From NCBI GenBank assembly GCA_963972255.1, contig CAXATO010000007.1, positions 62,001 through 126,000 of the forward strand: a stretch of 64,000 nucleotides of DNA. The letters run 5' to 3'. Source of the DNA: UBA1479 sp002706405. GTDB lineage: Bacteria; Pseudomonadota; Alphaproteobacteria; Rhodospirillales; Casp-alpha2. Positions 35,505 through 43,574 of this stretch are shown piece by piece. The notes below the pieces were generated by a model that had not been told where the DNA came from, searched no databases, and worked only from the letters and a program-made list of their open reading frames with translations. A program made the position numbers and the translations under genes. Position 1 is the stretch's first letter. Every line of letters begins with the position of its first letter.

Positions 35505-35529
35505 CAATTCCCGGCAAAAGGGTATCCGT

Positions 35530-36855
35530 ATGGGTCGGCCGATGAATAGGCAGGTGACGGTAATCTCCCGCATTGTCCCCATGATTGTGGGGATTTACGG
35601 CGCTTGTCATGCCGTGGCGCCGGCGGCTGCGGCGGCGGTGCCCGATCTGCTGGGGCATTTGACCGCCGTCTGCGCCCTGAATTCCGGCGATACCGCCGGG
35701 ATGCGCCGGGTTTTCACCGACGGCCGTGTGCTAAAGGCCCGCGTCGATGGGCCGGCGGGCACACCGTTTCGGAGCTACCATCGGATTCTCATGCCGGGGG
35801 GCGGGGAATGGGTGGTCAGCCGACTGTCGCCCGGCGGCCGGCTGCGCCGCATCAGCCTGGAATGGCATGCCCCGGCCCCGGACGGCGCGCGCGCCGTCAT
35901 GGCCGTCAATGCCTCGGGCGACTGCCGGGCAACCGAAGGCCGCCGCCTGGTTTATGATGCCGGCGGCCATGCGGAAACGCTGGAAATTCTGTCCGCCGAT
36001 TTGACCGAGGTGGTTTTCCGCGAGCCCCTCAACCCGCCTGTGCCGGCGGACTCGGCGCCGTCGCAAGACGCCGTGCGCGTCGCCGTGATCGACACAGGCG
36101 TGAACTACACCCTGCCGCTGTTTCGGGGGCGCTTGGCGCGGAACGCTGCCGGGGACCTGTTGGGCTACGACTTTTGGGACATGGACAGGCGACCCTTCGA
36201 TCTGGACACGGCGCGCTCGCCGTTCTTTCCCCTTCACCACGGCACGGCGGTGACCTCGATCATTCTGCGCGAAGCGCCCGAGGCGGCGATCATCCCATAC
36301 CGCTATCCGCGCCCGGACATGACCCGGTTCGAGGATCTGGTGGCCCACGCCGACAGGGCGGGAGCGATGATCGTCAACATGGCCATGGGGTCCAACGCCG
36401 CATCGGACTGGGGCGCCTTCGCCCGGGCGGCCAAGGCGCGGCCTCACATGCTGTTCATCGTATCCGCCGGTAACGACGGCCGTGATCTGGACAAGGTGCC
36501 GGTCTACCCGGCGGCGCTTGACCTCGACAACATCCTCACCGTCACCTCCGCGGAGATCGACGGTCGCCTGGCGCGGGGCTCCAATTGGGGGGCGTCGGGG
36601 GTCGACATCATGGTGCCGGGTGAACAGGTCGCGGTGACGGACCATCGGGGGGCGGCGGGCAAGGCGTCCGGGTCATCCTTCGCCGTGCCCAGGGTCACGG
36701 CTCTGGCGGCGCGGCTTCTGGCCAGGCACCCGGATTGGCGCGGCCCCGAATTGAAGGCGGCGATCATCAAGCGCGCCCGCCTACCGTTCGGCGGCGATGA
36801 ACCTATCCTGCGACACGGCTGGATTCCCGATCCGACGGATGATTTCGAAGGTTAG
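35530..36855 (+). CDS. secreted S8 subtilisin-like peptidase
   Basis: The product is 441 aa. It has an N-terminal export signal (MIVGIYGACHAVAPAAAAA) and about 120 residues of unassigned pre-domain. The S8 catalytic triad then appears: the Asp in VAVIDTGVNY, the His in HHGTAVTS, the oxyanion Asn in SAGNDG and the Ser in GSSFAVPRV. It should be a periplasmic or secreted serine protease. AAAGGG precedes the ATG. The upstream spacer has repeated ACCAAT sites shared with the divergent cyclase gene, so the two may be co-regulated. Confidence 0.87.
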   Translation: MGRPMNRQVTVISRIVPMIVGIYGACHAVAPAAAAAVPDLLGHLTAVCALNSGDTAGMRRVFTDGRVLKARVDGPAGTPFRSYHRILMPGGGEWVVSRLSPGGRLRRISLEWHAPAPDGARAVMAVNASGDCRATEGRRLVYDAGGHAETLEILSADLTEVVFREPLNPPVPADSAPSQDAVRVAVIDTGVNYTLPLFRGRLARNAAGDLLGYDFWDMDRRPFDLDTARSPFFPLHHGTAVTSIILREAPEAAIIPYRYPRPDMTRFEDLVAHADRAGAMIVNMAMGSNAASDWGAFARAAKARPHMLFIVSAGNDGRDLDKVPVYPAALDLDNILTVTSAEIDGRLARGSNWGASGVDIMVPGEQVAVTDHRGAAGKASGSSFAVPRVTALAARLLARHPDWRGPELKAAIIKRARLPFGGDEPILRHGWIPDPTDDFEG

Positions 36856-36873
36856 GCTGACCCCTTGGTGCGG

Positions 36874-38004
36874 TTATTTCGGCACGCCGATGCGCCGGGG
36901 CGGCGGCGGTTGCTGCATGAAGCGTTCCGCGACGGGTTTCAGTTGCGGGTGATGTTTGAGCAAAAGCGCGTAGGCCTTCTGCGCCAGGATATCATCACCG
37001 CCCCATTTCCCCGCCTGAATCGCCAGACGTAGAATCTGCGGGTCCGTCGGCAGAGCCTCAATCAACGCCTTCAGGTGAGGGATCTCGTCTTCATACCGCT
37101 GCGCCACATGCAGGGTGATCGCCATGGATAGCCGTGTATTCAGGCCGTTGGGATCCTGTTCCAGCGATTTGCCGAACAGGTCGAGCGCCTGATCGAGGAA
37201 CTGCTGACGGCCGAGCGTGCGGCCTGCGTCGTCGTAGAGTTGGCGGTTGCCGGTGGCGAGGCATTGCTTGTGCAGAAAATCCACGTTGCTGGGCGCCATG
37301 CGCTGATTGCCGCCGCGTACGGTCTCCAGGGCTTCGGAGCATTTGCGGTAGGCCAGGCCGATGCGGGCACTCGGCAAGGCTTGGTCCGGCCCCGATTGGG
37401 TTTTCAGCTTGGCGATTTCGGCGATGGGAATGGCCTCGTTGCGCCCTTCGCCGCCCGACGCCACGATCGCCACCAGTGATCCGTCGCGGGCGAACAGGGC
37501 GCCGCCGGAATTTCCCGGCTGGCTGCGCGCCGAATGGTGGACGCGGGCCAGGGGCTTGTCCGCGGGCGGCACGGCGACCACACGGCCCGGTAGATAGGCG
37601 CGGATGGCGCCCCGCCCGACGTCGGCCCCCACGACGTAGACTTGCTGGTCGACCTCGGCGGTTCCCAGGGTCAAGGGCTGTTGCACGACAAGGCCGTCCA
37701 GGCGCAGCAACACCAGGTCGCCCGGATAGGACGTAGGCACGACATCGGCGATGCGCTGGCTGCCGTCGGACATGAACAACTGGGCCCGCGGATTGTCGGC
37801 AACCACATGCCGGTTGGTGACGAGAAGTCCCGGTTCGATCAGCACCGCGGTGCCGACCGCGTCGAAGGATGAAATGGCGAATACCCGCGCCGAGGCCTGA
37901 CATACGACCGTCGGCGCTTTGCACCCCGGCGCCGGCCGTTGGGCTTGGGCAGGGGCCCAGGCAAACGCCAGAACGATCAAGGAAATCAATGATAAGCGGC
38001 GCAT
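36874..38004 (-). CDS. secreted trypsin-like protease with TPR-like C-terminus
   Basis: The product is 376 aa. A signal peptide (SLISLIVLAFAWAPAQA) precedes a trypsin/HtrA-type domain with an intact triad: the His in LLVTNRHVVAD, the Asp in YPGDLVLLRL and the Ser in QPGNSGGALF. No PDZ follows; instead residues about 230-360 are helical, with TPR-like units (QALDLFGKSLEQDPNGLNTR). Cysteines in the first 35 mature residues may form a disulfide. The start at 38004 has AAGG 8 nt upstream; ATG 38022 is an alternative. It is convergent with the subtilase gene (18-bp gap). Confidence 0.85.
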   Translation of the reverse strand: MRRLSLISLIVLAFAWAPAQAQRPAPGCKAPTVVCQASARVFAISSFDAVGTAVLIEPGLLVTNRHVVADNPRAQLFMSDGSQRIADVVPTSYPGDLVLLRLDGLVVQQPLTLGTAEVDQQVYVVGADVGRGAIRAYLPGRVVAVPPADKPLARVHHSARSQPGNSGGALFARDGSLVAIVASGGEGRNEAIPIAEIAKLKTQSGPDQALPSARIGLAYRKCSEALETVRGGNQRMAPSNVDFLHKQCLATGNRQLYDDAGRTLGRQQFLDQALDLFGKSLEQDPNGLNTRLSMAITLHVAQRYEDEIPHLKALIEALPTDPQILRLAIQAGKWGGDDILAQKAYALLLKHHPQLKPVAERFMQQPPPPRRIGVPK

Positions 38005-38129
38005 TTGGAAGCCTTGGGACATGGGAATGCGATGCCGGATTCCACCGGGTCTGTCAATCATACGCAATTTCCGACACATCCGAAAAGTGCATAAATGTAT
38101 TAATTGAGACAATAAGCTCTTAATTAATG

Positions 38130-38157
38130 TTGAATTGACGTAAATTTGGCGTATGAT
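38130..38157 (+). promoter_or_regulatory. candidate promoter of the IclR-TauD-SauS operon
   Basis: TTGAAT (38130-38135) and TATGAT (38152-38157), 16 bp apart. The first TGACGTAAAT copy (38136-38145) occupies the spacer and the second (38180-38189) lies just past the expected start, fitting autorepression by the IclR protein. Confidence 0.45.
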
Positions 38158-38189
38158 CCGGCAACGGCGCTGAGACGCCTGACGTAAAT
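38136..38189 (+). repeat. direct repeat TGACGTAAAT, two copies
   Basis: Exact 10-mers lie at 38136-38145 and 38180-38189, with starts 44 bp apart, about four helical turns, on the same face of the DNA. They flank the candidate -10 of the IclR operon. Confidence 0.6.
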
Positions 38190-38273
38190 GGGAATGGAAA
38201 CGGATGACGATGCCCCGATCAGCGGCGATCCTCGACCATCTCTTCCGGCCTGCGGCCAGGACGGGGATGGACC

Positions 38274-39122
38274 ATGCCTGATTCATCGCAGAACGGAACC
38301 GGGAGCGCGCTCGGCAAGGCGCTTGCGGTGCTCGAGGTTTTGTTGGACGAACCGGCGGCCCTGTCCCTGGGGGATATCGCGGCGCGCACGGATCTGCCGC
38401 GTCAGACGGTCCACCGCATGGTCAAACAGCTTGAGGAAAACGCCCTGTTGCGCCGCGATCCCGGCGGCGACAGTTATTCCGTCGGCCCGCGCATGATCGA
38501 ACTGGGGGTGCAGGCGTTGACCGCCTCGACCCGCGCCGCTCCCGTGCGCCGGGTGCTGCAGAACCTGGTCGCGCGCTTGGGCGAAACCTGCAACCTGGGC
38601 GTTCTGGCGCGCGACGAAGTGGTCTACGTGGAGCGCGTGGAATGCGATTGGCCGCTGCGCATCCAGTACGGCGTCGGATCGCGGGTGCCGCTACACGCGA
38701 CCGGTATCGGAAAACTGCTGCTGGCCTATCTGCCGGCTCGTGAACGGCGCCGCCTTCTGCGCGTGCTGCCGATGACCCAATTGACCGATCGCACGATCAC
38801 CGACCCCGATCGGCTGGAGGACGAACTGGCCGCCATCCGGCGCCGCGGTTACGCCGCCAACGATCAGGAAAACACCCTGGGCTTGATCGGTGTGGCTGTA
38901 CCGATCCGCAATCCCAAAGGGCGCGTCATCGCCGGCCTGGCCGTGCATGCGCCCGAAGCGCGTCTGCCCATGGTGCGGGCCCTTGAGCATCTGTCGCTGT
39001 TGAACGAGGCGGCGGCGGAACTTGAATCGTTTTTTGCCGAAGACCTGGAAGGTCTTCAGTCCCTTGCAGCCGAGGCCCTTGACGGCACGCGGCAGAACAA
39101 CACAGGAAGGATGCAAAGATGA
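38274..39122 (+). CDS. IclR family transcriptional regulator
   Basis: The product is 282 aa. The N-terminal winged helix-turn-helix (LGKALAVLEVLLDEPAALSLGDIAARTDLPRQTVHRMV, described here as residues 10-50) is followed by the IclR effector domain (about 90-260; YVERVECDWPLRI, HATGIGKLLLA). IclR proteins usually control neighbouring catabolic genes in response to a metabolite. Its stop overlaps the TauD-type gene start (ATGA), so it is co-transcribed with its likely targets. The start follows GGGGATGG. Confidence 0.9.
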   Translation: MPDSSQNGTGSALGKALAVLEVLLDEPAALSLGDIAARTDLPRQTVHRMVKQLEENALLRRDPGGDSYSVGPRMIELGVQALTASTRAAPVRRVLQNLVARLGETCNLGVLARDEVVYVERVECDWPLRIQYGVGSRVPLHATGIGKLLLAYLPARERRRLLRVLPMTQLTDRTITDPDRLEDELAAIRRRGYAANDQENTLGLIGVAVPIRNPKGRVIAGLAVHAPEARLPMVRALEHLSLLNEAAAELESFFAEDLEGLQSLAAEALDGTRQNNTGRMQR

Positions 39123-40012
39123 CATCGCTTGAACAATCAATCTCCCGTGGCGGTCAGGGTGACGGCATTCGGCTGCGCCCCGTGTCGGACGCCATCGGTG
39201 CCGAGGTCTTGGACGTCGATCTGGCGGCCGTCGATGATGCTTTGTTCGACAAGATCCATGCCGCCTGGATGGATCATTGCGTGCTGCTGTTCCGCAATCA
39301 GGAGAACATGAGCGACGAGGCCCTGGTCTCCTTTTCCCGCCGGGTCGGGACCCTCGACCAGGCGCCGCCCAACGAGAACGGCAAGCGTTTCGTCGACGGT
39401 TTTCCGGAAATTCTGGTGATCTCCAACGTGGTCGAAAACGGAGTCGCCCTGGGCTCTCTCGGCGCCGGGGAATCCGTGTGGCACACGGACATGAACTATA
39501 TCGAGGAACCGCCCACGGCGAGCCTGCTGTGGGGCATGGAGGTGCCGGAAACCGGCGGCAACACCGGGTTTCTCAACATGTACAAGGCGCTTGAGGACCT
39601 GCCGGCGGACCTGCGCGCGCGCATCGAGGGCCGGCAGATCAAACATGACAATTCGACCAATTCGGCGGGCTACCTGCGCGAGGGCGCGGTCGAAGTCACG
39701 GACGTCACGACCTGCCCGGGCGCGGTGCATCCGATCATCCGCACCCATCCGGTGACGGGACGTCAGGCGCTTTACCTGGGGCGCCGCCGCAACGCCTATG
39801 TCGTCGGTCTGCCGGTGGAAGAGTCCGAAGAACTGCTGGATGCGCTTTGGGCTCATACGGAACAGGAAAAATATTACTGGCACCATAAATGGCAGGTCGG
39901 TGATGTGTTGATGTGGGACAACCGTTGCGCCATGCACCGCCGTGACCCCTTTGATGCCTCGGCCCGGCGTATCATGCACCGGACCCAGATCAAGGGCACC
40001 AAGCCGGTTTGA
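39119..40012 (+). CDS. TauD/TfdA family Fe(II)/2-oxoglutarate dioxygenase
   Basis: The product is 297 aa. The iron triad is complete: His122 and Asp124 in VWHTDMNY and His273 in CAMHRRD, with the 2-oxoglutarate-binding Arg in SARRIMHRT (about 283-288). Family members hydroxylate sulfonates, phenoxy acids, taurine analogues or carnitine precursors, often expelling sulfite and leaving an aldehyde. The following gene for an acylating aldehyde dehydrogenase fits an aldehyde product. The actual substrate is unknown. The start overlaps the iclR-type stop by 4 nt. Confidence 0.9.
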   Translation: MTSLEQSISRGGQGDGIRLRPVSDAIGAEVLDVDLAAVDDALFDKIHAAWMDHCVLLFRNQENMSDEALVSFSRRVGTLDQAPPNENGKRFVDGFPEILVISNVVENGVALGSLGAGESVWHTDMNYIEEPPTASLLWGMEVPETGGNTGFLNMYKALEDLPADLRARIEGRQIKHDNSTNSAGYLREGAVEVTDVTTCPGAVHPIIRTHPVTGRQALYLGRRRNAYVVGLPVEESEELLDALWAHTEQEKYYWHHKWQVGDVLMWDNRCAMHRRDPFDASARRIMHRTQIKGTKPV

Positions 40013-40024
40013 TTCCGTCTTTAT

Positions 40025-40042
40025 TCCGGCCCATGGGCCGGA
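40025..40042 (+). repeat. perfect 18-bp palindrome before the aldehyde dehydrogenase gene
   Basis: TCCGGCCCATGGGCCGGA is fully self-complementary and sits in the 55-bp gap between the dioxygenase and dehydrogenase genes. As RNA it would form an intercistronic stem; as DNA it could be a protein site. Confidence 0.7.
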
Positions 40043-40067
40043 TCGTCATGCCTTTAGGAGAATGCAT

Positions 40068-41498
40068 ATGACTGCCACTGCTCAACCGGCGGCCGATACC
40101 GGCCCCGAACAGGTCATCGCCGGCCTGATGTCCCGCGCCCGCGCCGCCATGGAAGCCTTCGCCGATGCCGATCAGGCCCGCGTGGACGAGGCCGTGACCG
40201 CGCTTGCCTGGTCGATCTACGAGCCCGGCCGGGCCGAGGAACTGGCGAAGATTGCCGTCGAAGACACCGGTCTCGGCAACGTCAAATCCAAGATCATCAA
40301 AAACCAGCGCAAGACCTTCGGCTGTCTGCGCGACCTGATGCGGGCGAAGACCGTCGGCGTGATCGAGGAAAACAAGGCCAAGGGTCTGGTCAAATACGCC
40401 AAGCCCGTCGGTGTCGTGGGGGCGGTCAGCCCCTCGACCAACCCGGCCGCGACCCCGGTCAACAAAGCCATGTTCGCGATCAAGGGCAAGAACGCGGTGA
40501 TCGTGGCGCCGTCGCCAGCGGGCATGAAGACCACGACCATGACGGTCGATTACATGCGCGCCGAACTGAAGAAGATCGGTGCCCCGGAAGACCTGGTGCA
40601 GGTTCTTCCCGCTCCGGTGAACAAGGAACTGACCCAGCGCCTGATGGAGGCCGTCGATCTGGTCGTCATCACCGGATCGCAAAACAACGTGCGCCGGGGC
40701 TATTCCTCGGGCACGCCCTGCATCGGCGTGGGGGCCGGAAACGTGCCGGTCATCATCGACGAGACGGCCGATTTCAAGGACGCCGCGGAAAAAATCCGCA
40801 TGTCCAAGATCTTCGACAATTCGACCTCCTGTTCGTCGGAGAACTCCGTCGTCATACTCGACAGCGTCTATGACAAGGCGATCGAAGCATTGAAATCCGT
40901 CGGCGCCTATGTCTGCTCGGCGGAAGACAAAGAAAAAGTCCGCAATACGCTGTGGCAGGACGGTCATTTGAACCGCCGCGTCATCGCCAAGGACCCGGAT
41001 ATCTTCGCCAAGGAAGCTGGCCTGCCGGAAGCGGCGGCCAAGGCCGATTTCTTCATCGTCGAGGAACCGGCGGAAAACGTCGGCAAGGAACATCCATTCT
41101 CGGACGAAAAGCTGTCTCTGGTCCTCACCGTCTACCGCGTGCCCGATTTCAAGGCCGCCAAGGCGCAGGTGCAGAAGATTCTCGACTTCGTCGGCATGGG
41201 CCATTCCGTCGGCATCCATACCAAGACCCAGGAACACGCCGATGAATTGGCCGCGGACCTGAAGGTCGTGCGCGTGCTGGTCAATCAGGCCCATACCTTC
41301 GGCAACGGCGGCAGCTTCACCAACGGGCTGGAATTCACGCTGACCATGGGCTGCGGTACTTGGGCCGGGAATTCCATTTCGGAAAACCTGAACTACAAGC
41401 ACTTCATCAACATCACCCACCTGGTTCGGGAAATTCCCGAGGACAAGCCGTCGGAAGAAGAACTTTTCGGCGCCCACTGGACGAAATACGGCAAATGA
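40068..41498 (+). CDS. CoA-acylating aldehyde dehydrogenase, sulfoacetaldehyde (SauS) type
   Basis: The product is 476 aa. It is an acylating aldehyde dehydrogenase with catalytic Cys255 in NSTSCSSENS, the cofactor region GVVGAVSPSTNPAATPVNKAM and the C-terminal FGNGGSFTNGLEFT. Its closest recognisable type is the sulfoacetaldehyde dehydrogenase SauS (sulfoacetaldehyde + CoA + NAD(P)+ to sulfoacetyl-CoA); AdhE-like and succinate-semialdehyde acylating enzymes are the alternatives. The start has AGGAG 7 nt upstream. It overlaps the ligase beta gene by 4 nt, tying acyl-CoA formation or use to that ligase. Confidence 0.85.
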   Translation: MTATAQPAADTGPEQVIAGLMSRARAAMEAFADADQARVDEAVTALAWSIYEPGRAEELAKIAVEDTGLGNVKSKIIKNQRKTFGCLRDLMRAKTVGVIEENKAKGLVKYAKPVGVVGAVSPSTNPAATPVNKAMFAIKGKNAVIVAPSPAGMKTTTMTVDYMRAELKKIGAPEDLVQVLPAPVNKELTQRLMEAVDLVVITGSQNNVRRGYSSGTPCIGVGAGNVPVIIDETADFKDAAEKIRMSKIFDNSTSCSSENSVVILDSVYDKAIEALKSVGAYVCSAEDKEKVRNTLWQDGHLNRRVIAKDPDIFAKEAGLPEAAAKADFFIVEEPAENVGKEHPFSDEKLSLVLTVYRVPDFKAAKAQVQKILDFVGMGHSVGIHTKTQEHADELAADLKVVRVLVNQAHTFGNGGSFTNGLEFTLTMGCGTWAGNSISENLNYKHFINITHLVREIPEDKPSEEELFGAHWTKYGK

Positions 41499-42637
41499 AC
41501 TTCGAGGAACATGCAGGTAAGCCGCTCCTGAAAGCGGCTGGAATTCCCGTGCCTTCGGGCGGGGTGGCGACAACGGCGGACGAGGCGGCGAAAATCGCCG
41601 GGCCGCTTGGCAAAGTAGCCGTGAAGGCCCAGGTGCCCACGGGCAAGCGCGGCAAGGCCGGCGGCATCAAGATCGCCGACGACGCGGCGGCGGCCAAGGC
41701 GGCTGCTGAAGCGATCCTCGGCATGACCATCGGCGAGCACGTGGTGGAGAAGGTTCTGGTCGAACAGGCGACCGCCTTCACCCGTGAATTCTACGCCGCC
41801 GTGATCAACGATCCGGAAACCAAGGGCCCGAAGATCCTGTTCTCGACCCTGGGCGGCATGGATGTGGAGGAAGCGGCGGAGCAGGACCCCAACGCCATGC
41901 GCGGCCTCGCCGTCGACATCCGCAAGGGCCCGGCCCTGGCCGATGTGAAGGCCATGCTGGCGGGCGCCGACCTGGGCGGCGTCGAGGACGCCGTCGCCGA
42001 TCTGCTGATGAAGCTTTATGACGCCTATGCGGCCAACGATGCGGAATTGATGGAAATCAACCCGCTGGCCGTCACCGACGCCGGTGGCCTGATCGCGCTC
42101 GACTGCAAGTTCACCATGGACGACAGCGCGATCCCGCGGCATGAGGAAACGGCCAAGTCCGGCACCCCCGACAAGCTGACGGGCCTGGAAGCCAAGGGCA
42201 AGGAACTGGACCTCAAGTACATCGAACTGGAAGGTGACGTCGGCGTGATCGCCAACGGCGCCGGCCTGACCATGACCACCATGGACGTGGTCCGCCACCA
42301 CGGCGGCACGCCCGCCAACTTCCTGGAGATCGGCGGCGAAAGCTATACCAAGGGCACGGAAGCGCTGTCCCTGGTGCTCGACAATCCCAAGGTGAAGTCG
42401 CTGGTCATCAACTTCTGCGGTGCCTTCGCGCGCACGGACGTCATGACCGACGGCATTCTCAAGGCCTGGGAAGAACTGAAACCGACCCTGCCGACATTCT
42501 GGTCCGTGCACGGCACGGGCGACGTCGAGGCTGTGGCCATGTTGAAGGAACGGATTGGGGTCGATCCCCTGCCGGATATGAGCGCCGCCTGCAAGGCGGC
42601 CGTCGAAGCGGCGAAGAACGCAGGAGATGCCAAATGA
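41495..42637 (+). CDS. ADP-forming acyl-CoA ligase, beta subunit (SucC-like)
   Basis: The product is 380 aa. The N-terminal ATP-grasp domain (FEEHAGKPLLKAAGIPVPSGG; VAVKAQVPTGKRGKAGGI) and the C-terminal CoA-ligase domain (GDVGVIANGAGLTMTTMDVV; GGTPANFLEIGG) match succinyl-CoA synthetase beta. The sequence is diverged from true SucC and the locus lacks other TCA genes. It probably serves the acyl-CoA made by the adjacent dehydrogenase, conserving energy as ATP, or activates an acid in the reverse direction. ATGA overlaps occur at both ends. Confidence 0.87.
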   Translation: MNFEEHAGKPLLKAAGIPVPSGGVATTADEAAKIAGPLGKVAVKAQVPTGKRGKAGGIKIADDAAAAKAAAEAILGMTIGEHVVEKVLVEQATAFTREFYAAVINDPETKGPKILFSTLGGMDVEEAAEQDPNAMRGLAVDIRKGPALADVKAMLAGADLGGVEDAVADLLMKLYDAYAANDAELMEINPLAVTDAGGLIALDCKFTMDDSAIPRHEETAKSGTPDKLTGLEAKGKELDLKYIELEGDVGVIANGAGLTMTTMDVVRHHGGTPANFLEIGGESYTKGTEALSLVLDNPKVKSLVINFCGAFARTDVMTDGILKAWEELKPTLPTFWSVHGTGDVEAVAMLKERIGVDPLPDMSAACKAAVEAAKNAGDAK

Positions 42638-43524
42638 TCATTCGCGGAACACATCGGGTGATCGTTCAGGGCATCACCGGCAAGCAGGGGACCTTCTGGT
42701 CCGAGCGCATGATGGAATACGGCACCAAGATCGTCGGTGGCGTGAACCCGAAAAAGGCCGGGACCGAACATATCGGCGTGCCCGTGTTCGGCTCCGCCGT
42801 GGACGCCATGAAGGGGCTGGCCGACAAAGGTGACGGAGGGGGCTTCGACGTCTCCATCCTGTTCATCCCGCCCATGGGGGCCAAGGCGGCGGCGCTTGAC
42901 GCCATCGAGGCCGGGGCCAAGGCCGTGGTCTGCCTGACGGAACACATCCCCGTGCAGGACGTCATGTACATGATGGCGGCCGCCAAGGAACGCGGCGTCA
43001 AGATCATCGGCCCCAACACGGCCGGCGGCGTGACGCCGGGCGAGTGTTTCACGGGCTTCATGCCGGCCTTCAACGAAAAGATCTTCCGGCCCGGCAACGT
43101 CGGCATCATTTCCCGTTCCGGCTCGCTCGGCACCCTGATGTGCCTGAACGTGGTGCAGGCCGGGTTCGGCATCTCCGCCTTCATCGGCATCGGCGGGGAC
43201 CCGATCATCGGCACCACCACCCGTGATGCCTTGGAAGCCTTGGATGCGTTCGAGAAAACCGACGCCGTGGTGATGGTCGGCGAAATCGGCGGCGCCATGG
43301 AAGAACACGCGGCCGAATATGCCGCCACCATGAACAAGCCCATGGCCGCTTTCATTGCGGGCGGGGCCGCGCCCGCCGGCAAGAAGATGGGCCATGCCGG
43401 GGCCATCGTCATGGGCAACAAGGGAACGTACCAGTCCAAGGCCGACGCGCTGTCGGCGGCGGGCGTGGCGATCCTCGATACACCCATGGATGTGGGCCCG
43501 GTCTTGAAGGAACGTATGGGTTAA
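42634..43524 (+). CDS. ADP-forming acyl-CoA ligase, alpha subunit (SucD-like)
   Basis: The product is 296 aa. The CoA-binding Rossmann segment (VQGITGKQGTFWSERMMEYG) and the phosphohistidine site MGHAGAIV (His254) are intact, so it should be active with the preceding beta subunit. Sulfoacetate-CoA ligases of this two-subunit, ADP-forming design are known from sulfonate metabolism, and succinyl-CoA synthetase is the general relative. The gene pair lies between a SauS-type dehydrogenase and a nitroreductase. Confidence 0.88.
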   Translation: MIIRGTHRVIVQGITGKQGTFWSERMMEYGTKIVGGVNPKKAGTEHIGVPVFGSAVDAMKGLADKGDGGGFDVSILFIPPMGAKAAALDAIEAGAKAVVCLTEHIPVQDVMYMMAAAKERGVKIIGPNTAGGVTPGECFTGFMPAFNEKIFRPGNVGIISRSGSLGTLMCLNVVQAGFGISAFIGIGGDPIIGTTTRDALEALDAFEKTDAVVMVGEIGGAMEEHAAEYAATMNKPMAAFIAGGAAPAGKKMGHAGAIVMGNKGTYQSKADALSAAGVAILDTPMDVGPVLKERMG

Positions 43525-43531
43525 GGGTAAA

Positions 43532-43574
43532 CATCGGGGCGCGACCCGAAAATATAAAGGAAGACGCCCCGATG
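43532..43574 (+). promoter_or_regulatory. hairpin masking the nitroreductase ribosome site and ATG
   Basis: CATCGGGGCG (43532-43541) is perfectly complementary to CGCCCCGATG (43565-43574), which ends in the ATG of the next gene. The 23-nt loop holds the Shine-Dalgarno AAAGGAAG. A translational control element is likely. Confidence 0.65.

Larger units (their letters stand above)
38005..38273. promoter_or_regulatory. AT-rich divergent spacer, protease/IclR operon
   Basis: This 269-bp gap has a low-GC core at 38080-38160. It contains the dyad ATTAATT...AATTAAT around 38098-38128, a promoter-like pair for the IclR operon and two copies of TGACGTAAAT, listed separately. I see no coding sequence. 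Confidence 0.5.

Noticed and set aside
35480..35515. tRNA-like T-loop GGTTCAATTCC
   Set aside because: No acceptor stem, D-arm, anticodon stem or CCA could be paired around it; it belongs to the ACCAAT repeat promoter.
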